DNA of 64,000 nt from Zerene cesonia (lineage: Eukaryota; Arthropoda; Insecta; Lepidoptera; Pieridae). The position numbers and the translations under genes were made by a program. Where the stretch lies: the NCBI RefSeq assembly GCF_012273895.1, contig NC_052118.1:3495696-3559695 (forward strand). The letters run 5' to 3'. Shown here in pieces: positions 1-12,021 of this stretch. The notes beneath the pieces were generated by a model, which did no database searches, was not told the DNA's origin, and saw only the letters and a list, made by a program, of their open reading frames with translations. The number at the start of each line of letters is the position of its first letter. Position 1 is the stretch's first letter.

Positions 1-57
1 GAGCAACAAACACACACATATCCTTACAAACTTTCGCATTTATAATATTAGTAGAAT
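1..57 (+). repeat. 3' tail of a lepidopteran SINE/LINE-like interspersed repeat
   Basis: An AC-rich stretch leads into a tail ending TTTATAATATTAGTAG (about 40-55). This tail is typical of short interspersed elements that are very common in moth and butterfly genomes. The body of the element lies off the left edge. It sits in an intron of the sphingomyelinase gene, just before the exon that starts at 148. The family name is not assigned here. Confidence 0.6.
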
Positions 58-147
58 GGACGAAGCCGCAGCGGGAAAGCTAGTTTTTATTATGAGATTA
101 TATAGTGTTCTGTTGTGTGTAATTGATTATTGTTTAATTTTTTATAG

Positions 148-1024
148 ATTAATAACACAGATACCAAGCCTGATAGACCCGGCCAGTGTAGGACCTTCTG
201 GCGACGGCCCAACATTGATAAAAGCTATAGGGACATGTGATAATATCAACAATAGCTATTCCAATCCAAAAATAGCTAAAGCCTGTCCAGAAGGAAAAAG
301 AATTGATCATATACTATATCATGTAGATCCTGCTTGGGAGGTTGGTAACTTTAATATATTTTTTGTGAGTTTTTTATATTATAACAATGTTTCAGTTATA
401 TCTATAGGCTGTATAATTCCCGATTTATAGTAAGATGCAAATATAATGCTCAATCACATAAGGACCACTTACCTGGCAATGTAAACACAGTATCTACTAA
501 TGAACCTATCAAAAAACTAATTAAAGGTAGCAAATAAAATCGTTAACTAATGAACTCAATTTCAGGCCGAGGTTATTGACATGAAAAATCCTCTGGAAGA
601 CAGAGTACCAGGTCAAGACTTCTCATACTCCGACCACAATGCTGTATCTGTACAGTTGAAAATAAAATCGTCGAACGTAAAAAATAAAATACGTTCGCAG
701 AGTTCAGTTGAAAGTTACGATGACACAATAATAGAGGCGATCAAAGTTTGTAAGGAAGCTATGGTGACTGTAGCTAAATCGAAAAAGTTGTACCTTTTTA
801 CCGGCACATTGATTTTCATGTTCCTTCTCGGTTCAGTCGGATTTTGGCCCAATATCATAATTGCAGATATAATTAAGATTATCATGACCGGTGTCTGCTT
901 CTATTATATTTTAATGGGATCGCTTTGGAATAGAATTGAGATGAACAGTCTTAAAGCTGGTGTGACAGCTTTGGAAAATTTCAAAAGTAGTAGAAACTAC
1001 GATTTGGGTAAATCAAAATATTAA
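148..1024 (+). CDS. Neutral sphingomyelinase, C-terminal part (5' exons outside window)
   Basis: Two exons, 148-340 and 566-1024 (stop TAA 1022-1024), join in phase 0. The reading runs from ...KRIDHILYHVDPAWE directly into AEVIDMKNPLEDRVPG. The family hydrolyses sphingomyelin to ceramide and phosphocholine at membranes and has an endonuclease/exonuclease/phosphatase fold. The visible signs are KRIDHILY, the motif FSYSDHNAVSV whose Asp-His pair is the usual catalytic end of this fold, and two hydrophobic C-terminal segments (roughly 785-850 and 860-915). That last feature fits the SMPD2-type membrane-anchored neutral sphingomyelinase. The first exon here starts after a TTTATAG acceptor in the middle of a codon, so more exons lie upstream. 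The gene is convergent with the TMEM184C gene. The family call is firm; which insect paralogue it is cannot be told from this fragment. Confidence 0.88.
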
Positions 1025-2220
1025 TTGAAGCACATTGCATTAAGAAAAATACAGTTAAATGTTATACAGTAAAATATAACTCGTCAGTATTTAAATCATA
1101 CGTATTTTATATAAATATGTCTAGTACCAAAAAATTATTAAAAATAAAACTTATTAATTTTAAGTCACATTTAATCTGTTACATTCAATGATCATGTAAG
1201 ATTGTGTATTTCCCTTTAAAAAAATTTCTCAAATTAATTGATGTTGAATGTAATTGGAATAAAACTTAGTAATGCATTACCTACAAATTTATGTCCCTGT
1301 AGTCCAATAAAAAGATAAATATTTTTATAATACAATTCTTACTTAGGCATTGATAAAATAAATATTTAAGTGATGCTCATGTAATTAAGAATATTATATC
1401 GAATCTATGTGATACTATAATATTTAAATTTACATTTTATATACATACATTTTAGTCATAGTTCTTAATGCTTAAAATTATAAGAAATAAATAAAATCCG
1501 TAACTTAGAAAAACTTTTTATTTCATACAACAATGCAATGCAATTACACCCTTTAACAAAATATCACATTCCAGATTAATCACCATAGTGTTTTTTTCTT
1601 TCATCCGCCCATTATGCATACAAGTACATTAAACTTGACACTTGATGGCAAGAAAAATACTCGAAAACGAAATTATTCTAAAACTTACGATACAGACAAC
1701 ACAAAATATGAGAATCATATCTAGGTAGTAGAAATAACAATTATGAATATAAAATTAAAGATTTAGATATTTTGTACTTAGACCGTACATTGAATTCTTC
1801 ACCAAAATCATTTACTTAGTTCATTTCAGATTTGATTAAATGCTTTATTTTAAAAACGAATCAATCAAACAATAAAGTACATTTGTTCTTCTAATTAAAC
1901 CATAACTGTTATTTTAGCAACTGGGTTATATTATGATTATGTTTCCTATGTACATTGGTATAGTATATTATAGCCTAAAATTGCACTCGATATAATCATT
2001 TCAAAGTAAACAGCACACATAATACTTTGGTTAAGTACAAGTGTATTGAGAAAGTGTAAATAATTATTATTCTATAAATTTGGAATGCAATATTAATAAT
2101 ACTTAATCTAGCGAGATAAGACTATTATCACTTCAGTTATAATATATGAAAATCAGTATCAAATCAAATAAATATTGTGATCCATAACATAATATACCAA
2201 GCATTTCATGCATTATAGTA
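1025..2220. other. Convergent 3' UTR/intergenic region between the sphingomyelinase and TMEM184C genes
   Basis: This AT-rich stretch without an ORF of interest lies between two convergent stop codons. It holds several possible poly(A) signals: AATAAA at 1143-1148, 1486-1491 and 1490-1495 on the plus strand, and TTTATT (AATAAA on the minus strand) at 1517-1522. It most likely consists of the two 3' UTRs, which may overlap. Confidence 0.6.
1486..1522. terminator. Back-to-back poly(A) signals of two convergent genes
   Basis: The plus strand has overlapping AATAAA hexamers at 1486-1491 and 1490-1495, and the minus strand has AATAAA (plus TTTATT) at 1517-1522. If both are used, the two convergent transcripts would end within a few dozen bases of each other. 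Other hexamers (1143 on plus) could serve instead, so this is a suggestion only. Confidence 0.35.
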
Positions 2221-5155
2221 TTAAACCTTTGGGTCAGGCGTCTTGTTTTCGTCAGATATATCGATTAAAGGGTCAGTTTCTGAATTCAATGAGCCAGTGG
2301 CTATTGTATTTTCGAGTGAGCCATATACTGATGGTCTAACTTCCACTGAAGGCGGTTCGGTCGCTTCCACTGTCAAATCAGGTGCAGAACTCGATGCATC
2401 CTGTTCGTGAACCAGTCTGGAACTTTCGTCATAACCTCTTGTCATGTGATATTGCGTTTTACCTCGTAATCTCCTACTAAATGAGCTTCCTGAAATTCAA
2501 GTTGGATTTAACACTTTTCGAACACCAAATAGAAGATACTTTTTACATGTGCACAAAAAAATAAAAAGGTTCGTTTTTATTTATTATAAAAAATTCAACA
2601 AACAGGCAGGCTTATACTTTCTGACCCCTATGCAGATTGTATTGTATTCAAAGTATTTTTTTTTATATACGAGAATGTTAAAGTTAAAACCCTTTCTTTG
2701 TTTAAACATGTTTAGTTAGAACTAGTTGTAACTAAGGAAATCATGTTGTATCGAAAAACAGGTTTTATGAGAAACATATACTAAAATAGTCTCAGCATAA
2801 TAAATTTTTTCTTACCTACTACACCAAGATGCTCAGATATATCTCTCTTTACATCTGACACATCCCACATAGCCAGGAACGAACCGAGACAAGATGGCGA
2901 CGGGTCCAGTGGGGATATATATGGCTTGTATGAGAAGCTGTAATGATGTGCAATCGCTGCCAAGAACATTTCTATACATATAAGGAAGTCCTGAAAAAAA
3001 TCATTGCATATGGATTTATAATTATAACAAATAGTATAATAATTTGCAACAATACTATTGCTAAGAAACATAATTTACATGTTCCATTTTATGACTTTTT
3101 GATTTTCAAAGTATATTTAATTTTTTTTAAAGAATTAAATCATAAAAAAATATGTGTTTGATAATTTTTAACTAAAGCATTGCTCAAATTTAATTTAAAG
3201 ATGTGGGTTTGAATCCTACCTCACCATATTTTAATTCCTTTCTCATTTTTTACATTAATTGTATTTTTCATAATTAATGGTGGTGGGATAAAGTTTTTTA
3301 CAATTAATTAGTATAAAACAGTATATTACAAGTAAAAGAATTAATAAACTATATGTCAAATAGTAGAGGCCAATTAACTGACATTTATTGAGAGGCAATA
3401 ACCATGTATGTTGGATATCTGCTTATTAAAAGATATATTTTACAATGAACTTATCATTGTAAAATAAACAAAGTGCACAGACCTGTAATTTAGAAGATAT
3501 AATCTTTATCTTGTCTTTATCAGAAATATCAAATATTGTTGATATCACTCCACAGTATACCAAAATATTGATGATTACACCTTGGCTGAAAACAATTTCA
3601 TGCAAAACATTAAAAACTTGAAGTTACAAATGTAACATTAGATATTATACAAATTAATTGATGGTAAGCTTTTTACTACTAAAGAATTTGTCACACAAAC
3701 TATGATCAAATTTAACACCAAAAACCAGTTTGATTACAACACCATCTCAGATAAGTTACAAAAGATAGCATAGTAACTTGTTTCCCTGTCTGATTTAAAT
3801 AATACTTACAAGAACGAGAAAAACACAACAGCCTTGATACATAGGAATTTTCCGATGGGTTTCATTGGTTTCAGTTCAGTCCTATTGGCTCGATAGAAGA
3901 GTACTAAGCAGTACATAGCCACAAATTGTGAAAAATTATTAATAGCTATCATGTAGGGAAATGCTACATTTGGACTGAAGTCACTCTCACCATAAACACC
4001 ACATAGCTCACATATCATTGAGATAACCGTTGTTAGTGGCCTTACAAGTGTATATTGTAGGATACCATGCTTACAATTATGAATGAATTCACTGAAACAA
4101 ATTGTTTATTCAATTTAAAACTGGAAAGAGTAACATGTTTTACTATGAACAATTTTTTTTTTTGTATTAAATAAAGAAAATTTTTATAAGAGATACATAA
4201 TTCAGTAAAGTGGTTTTATCTTTGTTAAGACTTGTTAAATCGTTAACAATATTCAATAAAAATGGGATTTATTGTTTGATTACACATTAGGTTGTCTATG
4301 AGATAATGAGGGCATTACCACTTATTAGATATCATCATTTTTATGACAAACAAGACATCAAAAATTAATATTACAAACTCTTATCCATGCTAGAAATTAA
4401 ATATGAGTATGCTAATCTTCAAACATAACCAAAGTTTATATTTCTAAAAAGCATTGTGAAATCCTCACAAAAAGATTTAATATTTCATAATATATAATGG
4501 ATAAAATCAATCAATTGTTACCTTCCCATTTCCCATGGGGCCAAACAACACAATGGGAATATATGGTAGACTTGTGGTTTTAATTCTAATGAAGCTTCAA
4601 GGTCATTACCATCATTTAGGTAATTCAAAAGGTATTTCATAAAATTGTAAATTACATAGGCTTCATAACATTCTCTCAAAGAGTCCATATAAATGGACTG
4701 CTCTGGAAATTCCAATCCAAGCCATGCATTTAAGGCATAAATTGGTACCATCCATAAGATTCTGCAAATGAAAGATAAATGATTCATACAAGGAAAACCA
4801 AACTATTTACTGCTTAAAAAATTTGGGTCATAAAAAAAACTATATTGGGAATTTTTATATGAAAATACTGCTTAATGTGAACTTACACTCACCTTATAAT
4901 GTGTTTTTGAAGGGAAGGTTTAGTATAATGGACTATATGTTGTGTAATCTGCCAAATTGATATTGGCATAGCAAGGAGAACAAACCCACCAGCAACAAGG
5001 GTTCCTTGATCTGATTTTGTAAAACCATTTTCTATGGCATGTACAATGAGCGTTGGCACTAATACAATTACCAATAGGATATACGTAGCTATAAAGAAAG
5101 GTCGTATCCATAGCCTCCACTGGCCAAAAAACGCACTAATCGGTTGTGTGCACAT
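2221..5155 (-). CDS. TMEM184C: TMEM184C-like seven-pass transmembrane protein
   Basis: Six exons read on the minus strand: 5155-4893, 4761-4522, 4091-3810, 3585-3483, 2990-2816 and 2489-2221. All have GT/AG borders and matching phases, giving 443 residues, close to vertebrate TMEM184C. The family belongs to the organic solute transporter alpha/TMEM184 group. Its role is poorly known; TMEM184C has been linked to growth control. Conserved blocks include QWRLWIRPFF, ITQHIVHYTKPSLQKHIIR, RILWMVPIYALNAWL, RECYEAYVIYNFM, CCLAPWEMG, GILQYTLVRPLTT, CIEMFLAAIAHHY and FLAMWDVSDVKRDISEH. The C-terminal tail is acidic, rich in Ser/Thr and likely cytosolic. The start is the first in-frame ATG (5155-5153); an in-frame TAA lies upstream and the context AAAATG is good. 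It shares a head-to-head intergenic region with the zinc finger gene. Confidence 0.93.
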
Positions 5156-5189
5156 TTTTACTCTTTCAATTACGTGCTTATAACTTTCT

Positions 5190-5210
5190 TCACCCGACAA
5201 ACATGTCCAT
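5190..5210 (-). promoter_or_regulatory. Short upstream ORF in the TMEM184C 5' leader
   Basis: On the minus strand an ATG at 5210-5208 opens a six-codon reading frame (M-D-M-F-V-G) that stops at TGA 5192-5190, 34 bases before the main ATG. If the transcript starts upstream of it, this uORF could lower or tune translation of the membrane protein. No transcript start is known, so its presence in the mRNA is inferred. Confidence 0.4.
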
Positions 5211-6566
5211 TACAGAAAGTCACTTTCATAGAATAATTAAACAAATTGTGATTCATATGGATGCACAATTATCAACACTTGTAAAAAACATCAACATGTA
5301 GAAAAATTCTAATAAGTATTGACAATGTTTAATTCACTTTTTACATGTACTTTGCATCTATTTGCTTACAAAAATGTATTATTTTTACCCACAATCCACA
5401 TACAACTAAAATATTTTCGACAAACAGTCAATAATGAGTTATGAATTCTTTTTGACATTTGAAAATATTCTTATTTGACATATGACAATTAGTTTTTTTT
5501 TTGTAAGACACACACTGTGTACACTGGTTAGGTATGACATTTGTTACGACTTAGTCGGTCAACTAATCCAATAGGTAAAATTAAATAATATTTCGATTAT
5601 TTCATAAAATTTATATCTATGTACTGTTACTCATATGATACATGTACTGTATAAGCAGCAAAACTAAGACATCTCGAAAGTATACCAATATTTCAACATA
5701 AATAAATAAACTATCATGCCAATTACTTTTGTAAAATAACAAATTAATCATGTTGTTTTAAATTAGAGTGTTGTGAATTATTTTTTATACGTCTATATTG
5801 CAAAACGTATATAAAATAGGTTTACAGCGTACTCAGACAGTGTAGACCACGAAATAAAAAAAAAACAAAATGTGTCTATGAAGATGAATATTGTCAATCA
5901 GTGTTGCTACCACCTAGAAATGCAAATATCGCAACAAGTTTTTTAGTTCATCTGATCTATCGAGTTGCGAGACGAGTGAGAGAGTAGATAGTAGATTTTA
6001 CTTACCTACTAGTTAGCTAGTATTAGTTGTATGGAATGGGTTCGTTTAAAATATGTTAGTGATTTCATTTAAGAAAATTAAAAAAGGTTAGCTAAATGTG
6101 ATACTATGATTTATTTGTAAATTGCTGTTAACTAAAAGTGGGGACCCACTTATTTGTGCATTTACAGTTATTCGCGTAACACGTATTTTGTGCATAGAGT
6201 TCGAGCATTGAATTAGGCCACATAGCGATCTCTCCCTAAAATACCGCTGTTCTGGCTGTCGAGTGTCGACGTATCGAGACGGGCCAGCAAGTGAGTGCGA
6301 TGTCTTGTTATAAATTGCAAATAAAATTGCATTTAGAAGTTTAGATTGGTGATTATAAACTAAGGAATAAATATAGGATGTGATAGATAAGGTTTATAAA
6401 TAGTCTATCGCAACTCGATTATTCGTATGTTTTCGTAAATGGGTCACCTCGCCATTCTTGAAGAATGAGTTGTAAGGTGTCTTTGATTGATACGGAGCTT
6501 TAAATTTGATAGGTTTTTAACTTTATATGGTTAGTGGATATAACTAATAACGCGATTTTGTTTTAG
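5211..6566. promoter_or_regulatory. Head-to-head intergenic region with likely non-coding first exon of the zinc finger gene
   Basis: About 1.4 kb lies between the divergent TMEM184C and zinc finger genes. Its right part holds a likely 5' UTR exon ending at 6290 with a strong donor (GCAA|GTGAGT). This would splice to an acceptor TTTTAG ending at 6566, just before the first coding exon. The rest is AT-rich with no ORF of note. Promoter activity in both directions is inferred from gene orientation only. Confidence 0.5.
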
Positions 6567-6615
6567 TTAAGTAAGGCGGGATAGTGATGAACAAAAAAGG
6601 CCGCGAGTTGATGTG

Positions 6616-9600
6616 ATGTCATCAAAAGGGGAAACAGAGGCCGACTCTGGCACCGTGTCGCCAAATCTTTCTACTGTTAAGAATGAACCAGTGAGTGATG
6701 TCTTTAATTTTTAAAAATAAATAAGTATACAACATCCCAATGTCAGTAGGAAAAGTAGGGCAATGTTGTTAAACCTACTTCTGATTATAAAGTTACCATT
6801 CCAAAATGTAGTATGTTTCGAACTTAAACAAAACTTATGTAATTTCTAATATATATTATCTATATTCGCAAATAAATACATATTCACAATGAATTATATT
6901 CCATATACTTTAACACTCCAATTGAGTTAAAGAAACCAAATCTCCTTAATTCAATTGCCACTCATATTTCAATTCAATATGTTTTGCTCTGTAATTACTT
7001 ATTCAGTATATTTTAAAAACTTTTCATCTAAAACACATACTTTTACTGAACTACCTAGTTTATATTTTTTTGTATATAAAAGTTATGATAATTGATAAAG
7101 AAAAAGTTTGTGAGATATTATAATGTACAGATGATCTGTCTATTATGAAAAATGTATTATATTATATTTAAAATTGCATACAACACCTCCAGCATAAGTC
7201 CTTATCAGAACATGATTAGTATTCCTGTTATATTTTGTTCAAAGGTTTTTCTTTCAGTAATGTTATATATACTTGATAAAACATCTTACAATTTTTAAAA
7301 ACTTTATAATAATAAATAAACATGTTGTGCTTATCCATTCCATTATAATAAAGCTGCAGCATAGGTTTCTTCGGTTGAACATGTAAATCTTTTATCAACT
7401 TTGAAAATGGTTTTTAATCAATAATATGTGGTATAATTTTTTTGTCTTGATGTTATTATGTTTAAACAAATTGATCTCACATTCCTCAACAGGAATACTA
7501 GGTCAAGAATATGATAGGTTAATAATAATACATGTTTAGTAATAGATATTGCTATTGTACAAAATTAAAATTGTTTTCTCAATATAGTACTTACATGGGT
7601 ATAAATTTAGTTTATAAAAAGGCACTGATAATATTGTTTTTTTTTTTTTAATTTATGAAGAGAATTCTTGATAAGAATAGATAATTTTAGAAACATAGTT
7701 GATTTGTAATCTACAAACATGGGATGTATTAAAAAACATACTATTGTGTAACTATTTCATTTTCATTTTCTGCAGTATTGATTTTATGTAATGACATGCT
7801 TTGGTTTAGTTGTTGTAATCCATGGAAATTTGGCACTAAGCAAATAAATAAAAACTGTAAAGTTTTGAATGTATTGTACATATAAAGGCTTGTGCAAGGT
7901 GCAATCCATTTCTGTGAATTTTTGTAACCATAGGTTATTAGTATACTTTGTGTGTTGATGTGATACATATAATCATATTTAACTTAAAAAAAAATTGTCA
8001 ACATGTCTCATTTTCTTTGGTCTCTATATTTTTAATGAACTTTTATCATTGATTTTCCTTACTTAGTATATATCGGATATCACACAAGATACTTTGATCA
8101 GATATGACAGGACACAAAAAAGGACTTAAGATGCATAATTTTTTAAGATGATAAACAAATGTGTATTTTTTAATTAAATATTCATTTTTTTAATTTTTGT
8201 TCATTTGAGATTTTATTTATGAAACGCTATTCACGGAACTTGATCTACTCTAATGAGGAATATTTTATGAATTTTGCAACAATTTTGACTGCTGCTTCGC
8301 TTCTATTGGTTATGGCGTGATGTTATATTGTATTTCAGGAGTTCCTAATATTAACTGATTCAATCAAACAAACTATTTCAGTTTTATAATATTAGTATAG
8401 ATGCTTAGACTTTGATAACAAGTTCCACATAGAACCAAATAGTATGGTGAATTTATAATAAAAAGGCTTCTCAGAAATATTTTAAAATAGACATGATATT
8501 TCTTTCAGACAGTGGCAGCACCTAGTAAAGAAACTCCAAAGCGGGGCAGTGGTACATTGCTTAAATGTACCACTTGCAATAGTTTTAGTACCTTAAGCAC
8601 ACGGGCTTTAAATACACATATGGCGCAGTGTTCACCAGATAACAATAATGTGGCCGCAGCACAGAACACCGACACGCGGCCACACAGAAAACTCTTTGAG
8701 TGTGATGTGTGCAATATGAAATTCTCAAACGGCGCTAACATGCGCCGTCATAAAATGCGACACACAGGCGTAAAACCCTACGAATGCAGGGTATGCCAGA
8801 AGAGGTTCTTCCGTAAGGATCATTTAGCTGAACACTTTACAACTCACACCAAAAGCTTGCCATACCATTGCCCCATTTGCAATAGAGGATTCCAACGCCA
8901 AATCGCGATGCGTGCCCACTTCCAAAACGAACACGTGGGACAACATGACCTCGTTAAAACTTGCCCGCTTTGTAGTTACCGTGCGCCGACGATGAAGAGT
9001 CTCAGAGTTCATTTCTTTAACAGGTAGTATTTGAAAATTGACTCATATGTTACGGACGTCTAAAATTTTATTTTGAAAATGTAATGTTGTTTTCCAGGCA
9101 CGGCATCGATCTCGACAATCCAGGTCCCGGCAATAACTCTGTTTCCCTTCTCGCTGCTGGCATCGCAAATGCTGCATATGCCGATGGTACAATGGACCCT
9201 AGCACGTTAAATGCACTAGGAGCTCTTGGCTCTGGATTATCCGTTTCGGTTGCGGCAGCTTACTCCGACAGTGGAGACAGTAACGGCGAAAGATCTGTTG
9301 ACAATGCAACTCCTCCCATGCACTACTTGACGCCTCATGTTGAAATATCTATGGCAGATAATAATGACACCTTCTCTCCAGGGCAAACGAACCACATGAG
9401 TAATTCAGGTAGGTTATGTATAAATTTGAATGACATATTATAAGCAGATGAAAATCAAGTTTTTTTTGTTTTTATTAGCTTCATCTATATGTTTGTAACT
9501 ATAACTACATAAGACACAATTTTGACCCCCTTTAAAAAGAGTTTGTACACTTATCAAAGATCAAAATACAATAATTTCATGAGTTGTATCTTATGATCCT

Positions 9601-12021
9601 GATTAGGATCGCCAGAATTAAATATTTTCCTTATGTATTATCTGTATAAAGGCATAGGCTTTATATAAGAGCTAGTGTGATACTGGTTGATTCTATAATT
9701 AAAGTGTGTTATTTAGTTTTTCTAATATATTTATTTTATAATTTTCCTTTATATTAAAATATACTGGAAGTATAGTTGTAATAATATAAAAATTAAGTAA
9801 ATTACGGAAAACTAGCTCCTAATGCACAATATAAATTCAAGCTACCTACATTTTAAGGTTAATCATGTTTTAAACATACTGTTTAAGATAAATGTATAGG
9901 TACTATTAGTATTCTCTTATGTAACAGCTAGAACTAACCTACCTTATCCTTATACACAAAGCATGTTATTTCATTTATTGCAAATTTTCCCTAACAATAA
10001 GATATGGAAATAAAAATGTTGATGTATTTGAATGAGAAATGTATTATATTTCATATGAGGCTACAACGGATTTAAGGCGCGATGTATTCATAAACTCAAA
10101 CTCTTATTTATTCAATTAGACTTCTTATAAAAGCACTTTTGAATCGTTATTTTATACATTTTTAACATTTACTACCGATTCGGAAAGCATTTTCTACAGA
10201 GAAGACCCAGCACGAAACTCTGTAGTTACTCTTTTTAAAATAAACTAGCTGTGACCCGCGGTTGAAACCGCGTAAGCGTGCTGCGTAACCGTATCCCGTA
10301 GGAATATCGGTATAAAAAGTGCCTATGTGTTATTTCAGTTGTCCAGCTATCTACGAAGCAAAATAGTATTATTATTCACCAATAGATGTCAGGAAAAAAA
10401 AACACGAATAAAACACGAATATGACATTTAAAAAAAAAAAATTCCTAGCTAGATCGATTTATCGCCCCCGAAACCCCCTATATACTAAATTTCATGAAAA
10501 TCATTGGAGCCGATTCCGAGATATATATACAAGAATTGCTCGTTTAAAGGTATAAGATAAAATATTTATATTATTATTATTATTTTCATATTGTTTGTTA
10601 GACCACACTTGTCACATTTCATTGATTACTACCAGAGACAGAATATGCTATTTAGGTAGGCAAGCCTCATGATGAAACAAAAATTACGAAATTTTTATTC
10701 TTGAAGGCGCTAGTTTTAAATAGGTACTCCTTTAAATAGAACTGCCTTGTAAGACCCTAAGTTATAATAAAGCTTGGTCTATATGGTAACAATCGAACAT
10801 TCCAGAATCCCGTATGAACGGCGAAGGCCCCAGCTCGCCGCAGTCCGGCGACAGTGCGGTAGCGAGCAGCTCGCTATCAGCCGGCCTGCCCACTAACATC
10901 ACCCCGTCCATCACGCTCATACCTATCAAGCAAGTATGTGTTTTGTTATAATATTATTCATGAAGTAGACTAATTTCGTCATTTTTTCAATAGTTGCTGT
11001 ATGTTTGTTCAGCTATTTCCCACTTTTGAATGAAATCAGGTCGTCCGTTTAATGGAATTAAAATTAACATATGGAGTTAAATGCATGGAAAAGCTTTAGA
11101 ATCTCTTAGAAAGTGTTCAATGTTAATTATAGCCGCGCAATAAATATACAATATAACTAACGGGAATTCGTCCCGCGGGCAGGACTTGGCAACTGTAATA
11201 CTTACAAGAAATTAAGTAGGTATTTTAAAAATAATAGTATTATATAAATAATTGTTACTAAGTATTGCAAATGAATGCACAGAATACACAAAATGCTGAA
11301 TATTTTGCGCGTCGCAAATAGCCTGGTTTGTTTGTACGTTGGATGTTTGTCGTGGCCTGGTCGTGGCGAGGAATGTTAAGTGTTGTTGTTGAATAGGAAC
11401 CGAATGCTCAAGACGAGTCGAACTCCGGCGAGCAAGGCGACGCGAACAGCGGCGACAAACGTGATGTGTCGTCGAGCCTCCCGTCCCTTATCAAAGTGTC
11501 GCCGCTCAAGAGCCTCTTGCGGGAAGACATACGGCGCCGAATCTCTGCCCGCGGACGGACCCGCGGTTCCAATGTATGTTCTCCATACGTCATTCACGCA
11601 TTTGATTTATTTTTGTTTCTTCCGCTTTATTGTAAATCAATTGAAAATACGACTGTTATGTTTAGTAGTAAAGACGTGTGTTGACAATTTTCTTCAGGAT
11701 AATTAGTCCATTTATATTTTATTGTGTGAATGTGTGATATTAATACAGTTGTTTATATTGCAAATGTAATATAAATTTCAGGCTTCTCGAGCTTCACCAT
11801 GCGAGGGCGGCGTGATAACTTCGACCCACGGCGACGCCGCCCTCCTGCCCTCCTCGCTCGTGTGCACGTTCTGCTCCATCACGTTTCCGGACTCCACGCT
11901 GTACTTCCTGCACAAGGGCTGCCACTGCGACTCCAACCCATGGAAGTGCAACATCTGCGGGGAACAGTGCTGCAACGTGTACGAGTTCAACTCCCACCTT
12001 CTCAGCAAGAGTCATCAATGA
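6616..12021 (+). CDS. Ikaros/Hunchback-type C2H2 zinc finger transcription factor (Pegasus-like)
   Basis: Six coding exons are joined in phase: 6616-6690, 8509-9023, 9098-9408, 10806-10933, 11397-11573 and 11782-12021 (TGA), giving 481 residues. The N-terminal zinc finger block has a degenerate C2HC finger (C45, C48, H62, C66) and four C2H2 fingers at about residues 90-110, 118-138, 146-167 and 177-198. Two C-terminal fingers (C430-H450 and C458-H480) end one residue before the stop. This paired C-terminal arrangement, with VCTFCSITF, HKGCH and WKCNICG, is the dimerisation module of Ikaros and Hunchback proteins. The middle (about 200-400) is Ser/Gly/Asn-rich and probably disordered. The last His of finger 5 is encoded across an intron. 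The protein is probably a sequence-specific nuclear repressor or activator; the exact orthologue (IKZF5/Pegasus-like) is a best guess. Confidence 0.88.
6691..8508 (+). other. Intron 1 (coding) of the zinc finger gene
   Basis: This AT-rich intron runs from the donor GTGAGT at 6691 to the acceptor TTTCAG at 8508. Apart from the repeat fragment near 8285-8400 I see no coding or structured element in it. Confidence 0.7.
8285..8400 (-). repeat. Fragment of interspersed repeat family 1, reverse orientation
   Basis: The segment around 8294-8336 (GCTTCGCTTCTATTGG followed by TATGGCGTGATGTTATAT) is the reverse complement of a motif found in plus-orientation copies here, for example ATCACGCTAAGATCAAT near 37872. 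It ends with TTTATAATATTAGTATAG near 8385-8400. The copy is degraded. Confidence 0.5.
10243..10560 (+). repeat. SINE/LINE-like repeat starting AAACTAGCTGTGACCCGCGG
   Basis: About 300 bases inside intron 3 of the zinc finger gene begin with AGCTGTGACCCGCGG. They continue with CCCCCGAAACCCCC and TTTCATGAAAATCATTGGAGCCG and fade out after ATATATACAAGAATTGCTCG. This order of motifs is the signature of very common lepidopteran non-LTR or SINE copies. No ORF is left in it. Confidence 0.65.

Noticed and set aside
3195..3230. tRNA-like 3' half (GGGTTTGAATCCTACCTCACCA)
   Set aside because: It resembles a T arm with CCA, but there is no D arm, anticodon arm or acceptor partner upstream, and it lies inside a TMEM184C intron. 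Chance, or a remnant of a tRNA-derived SINE.
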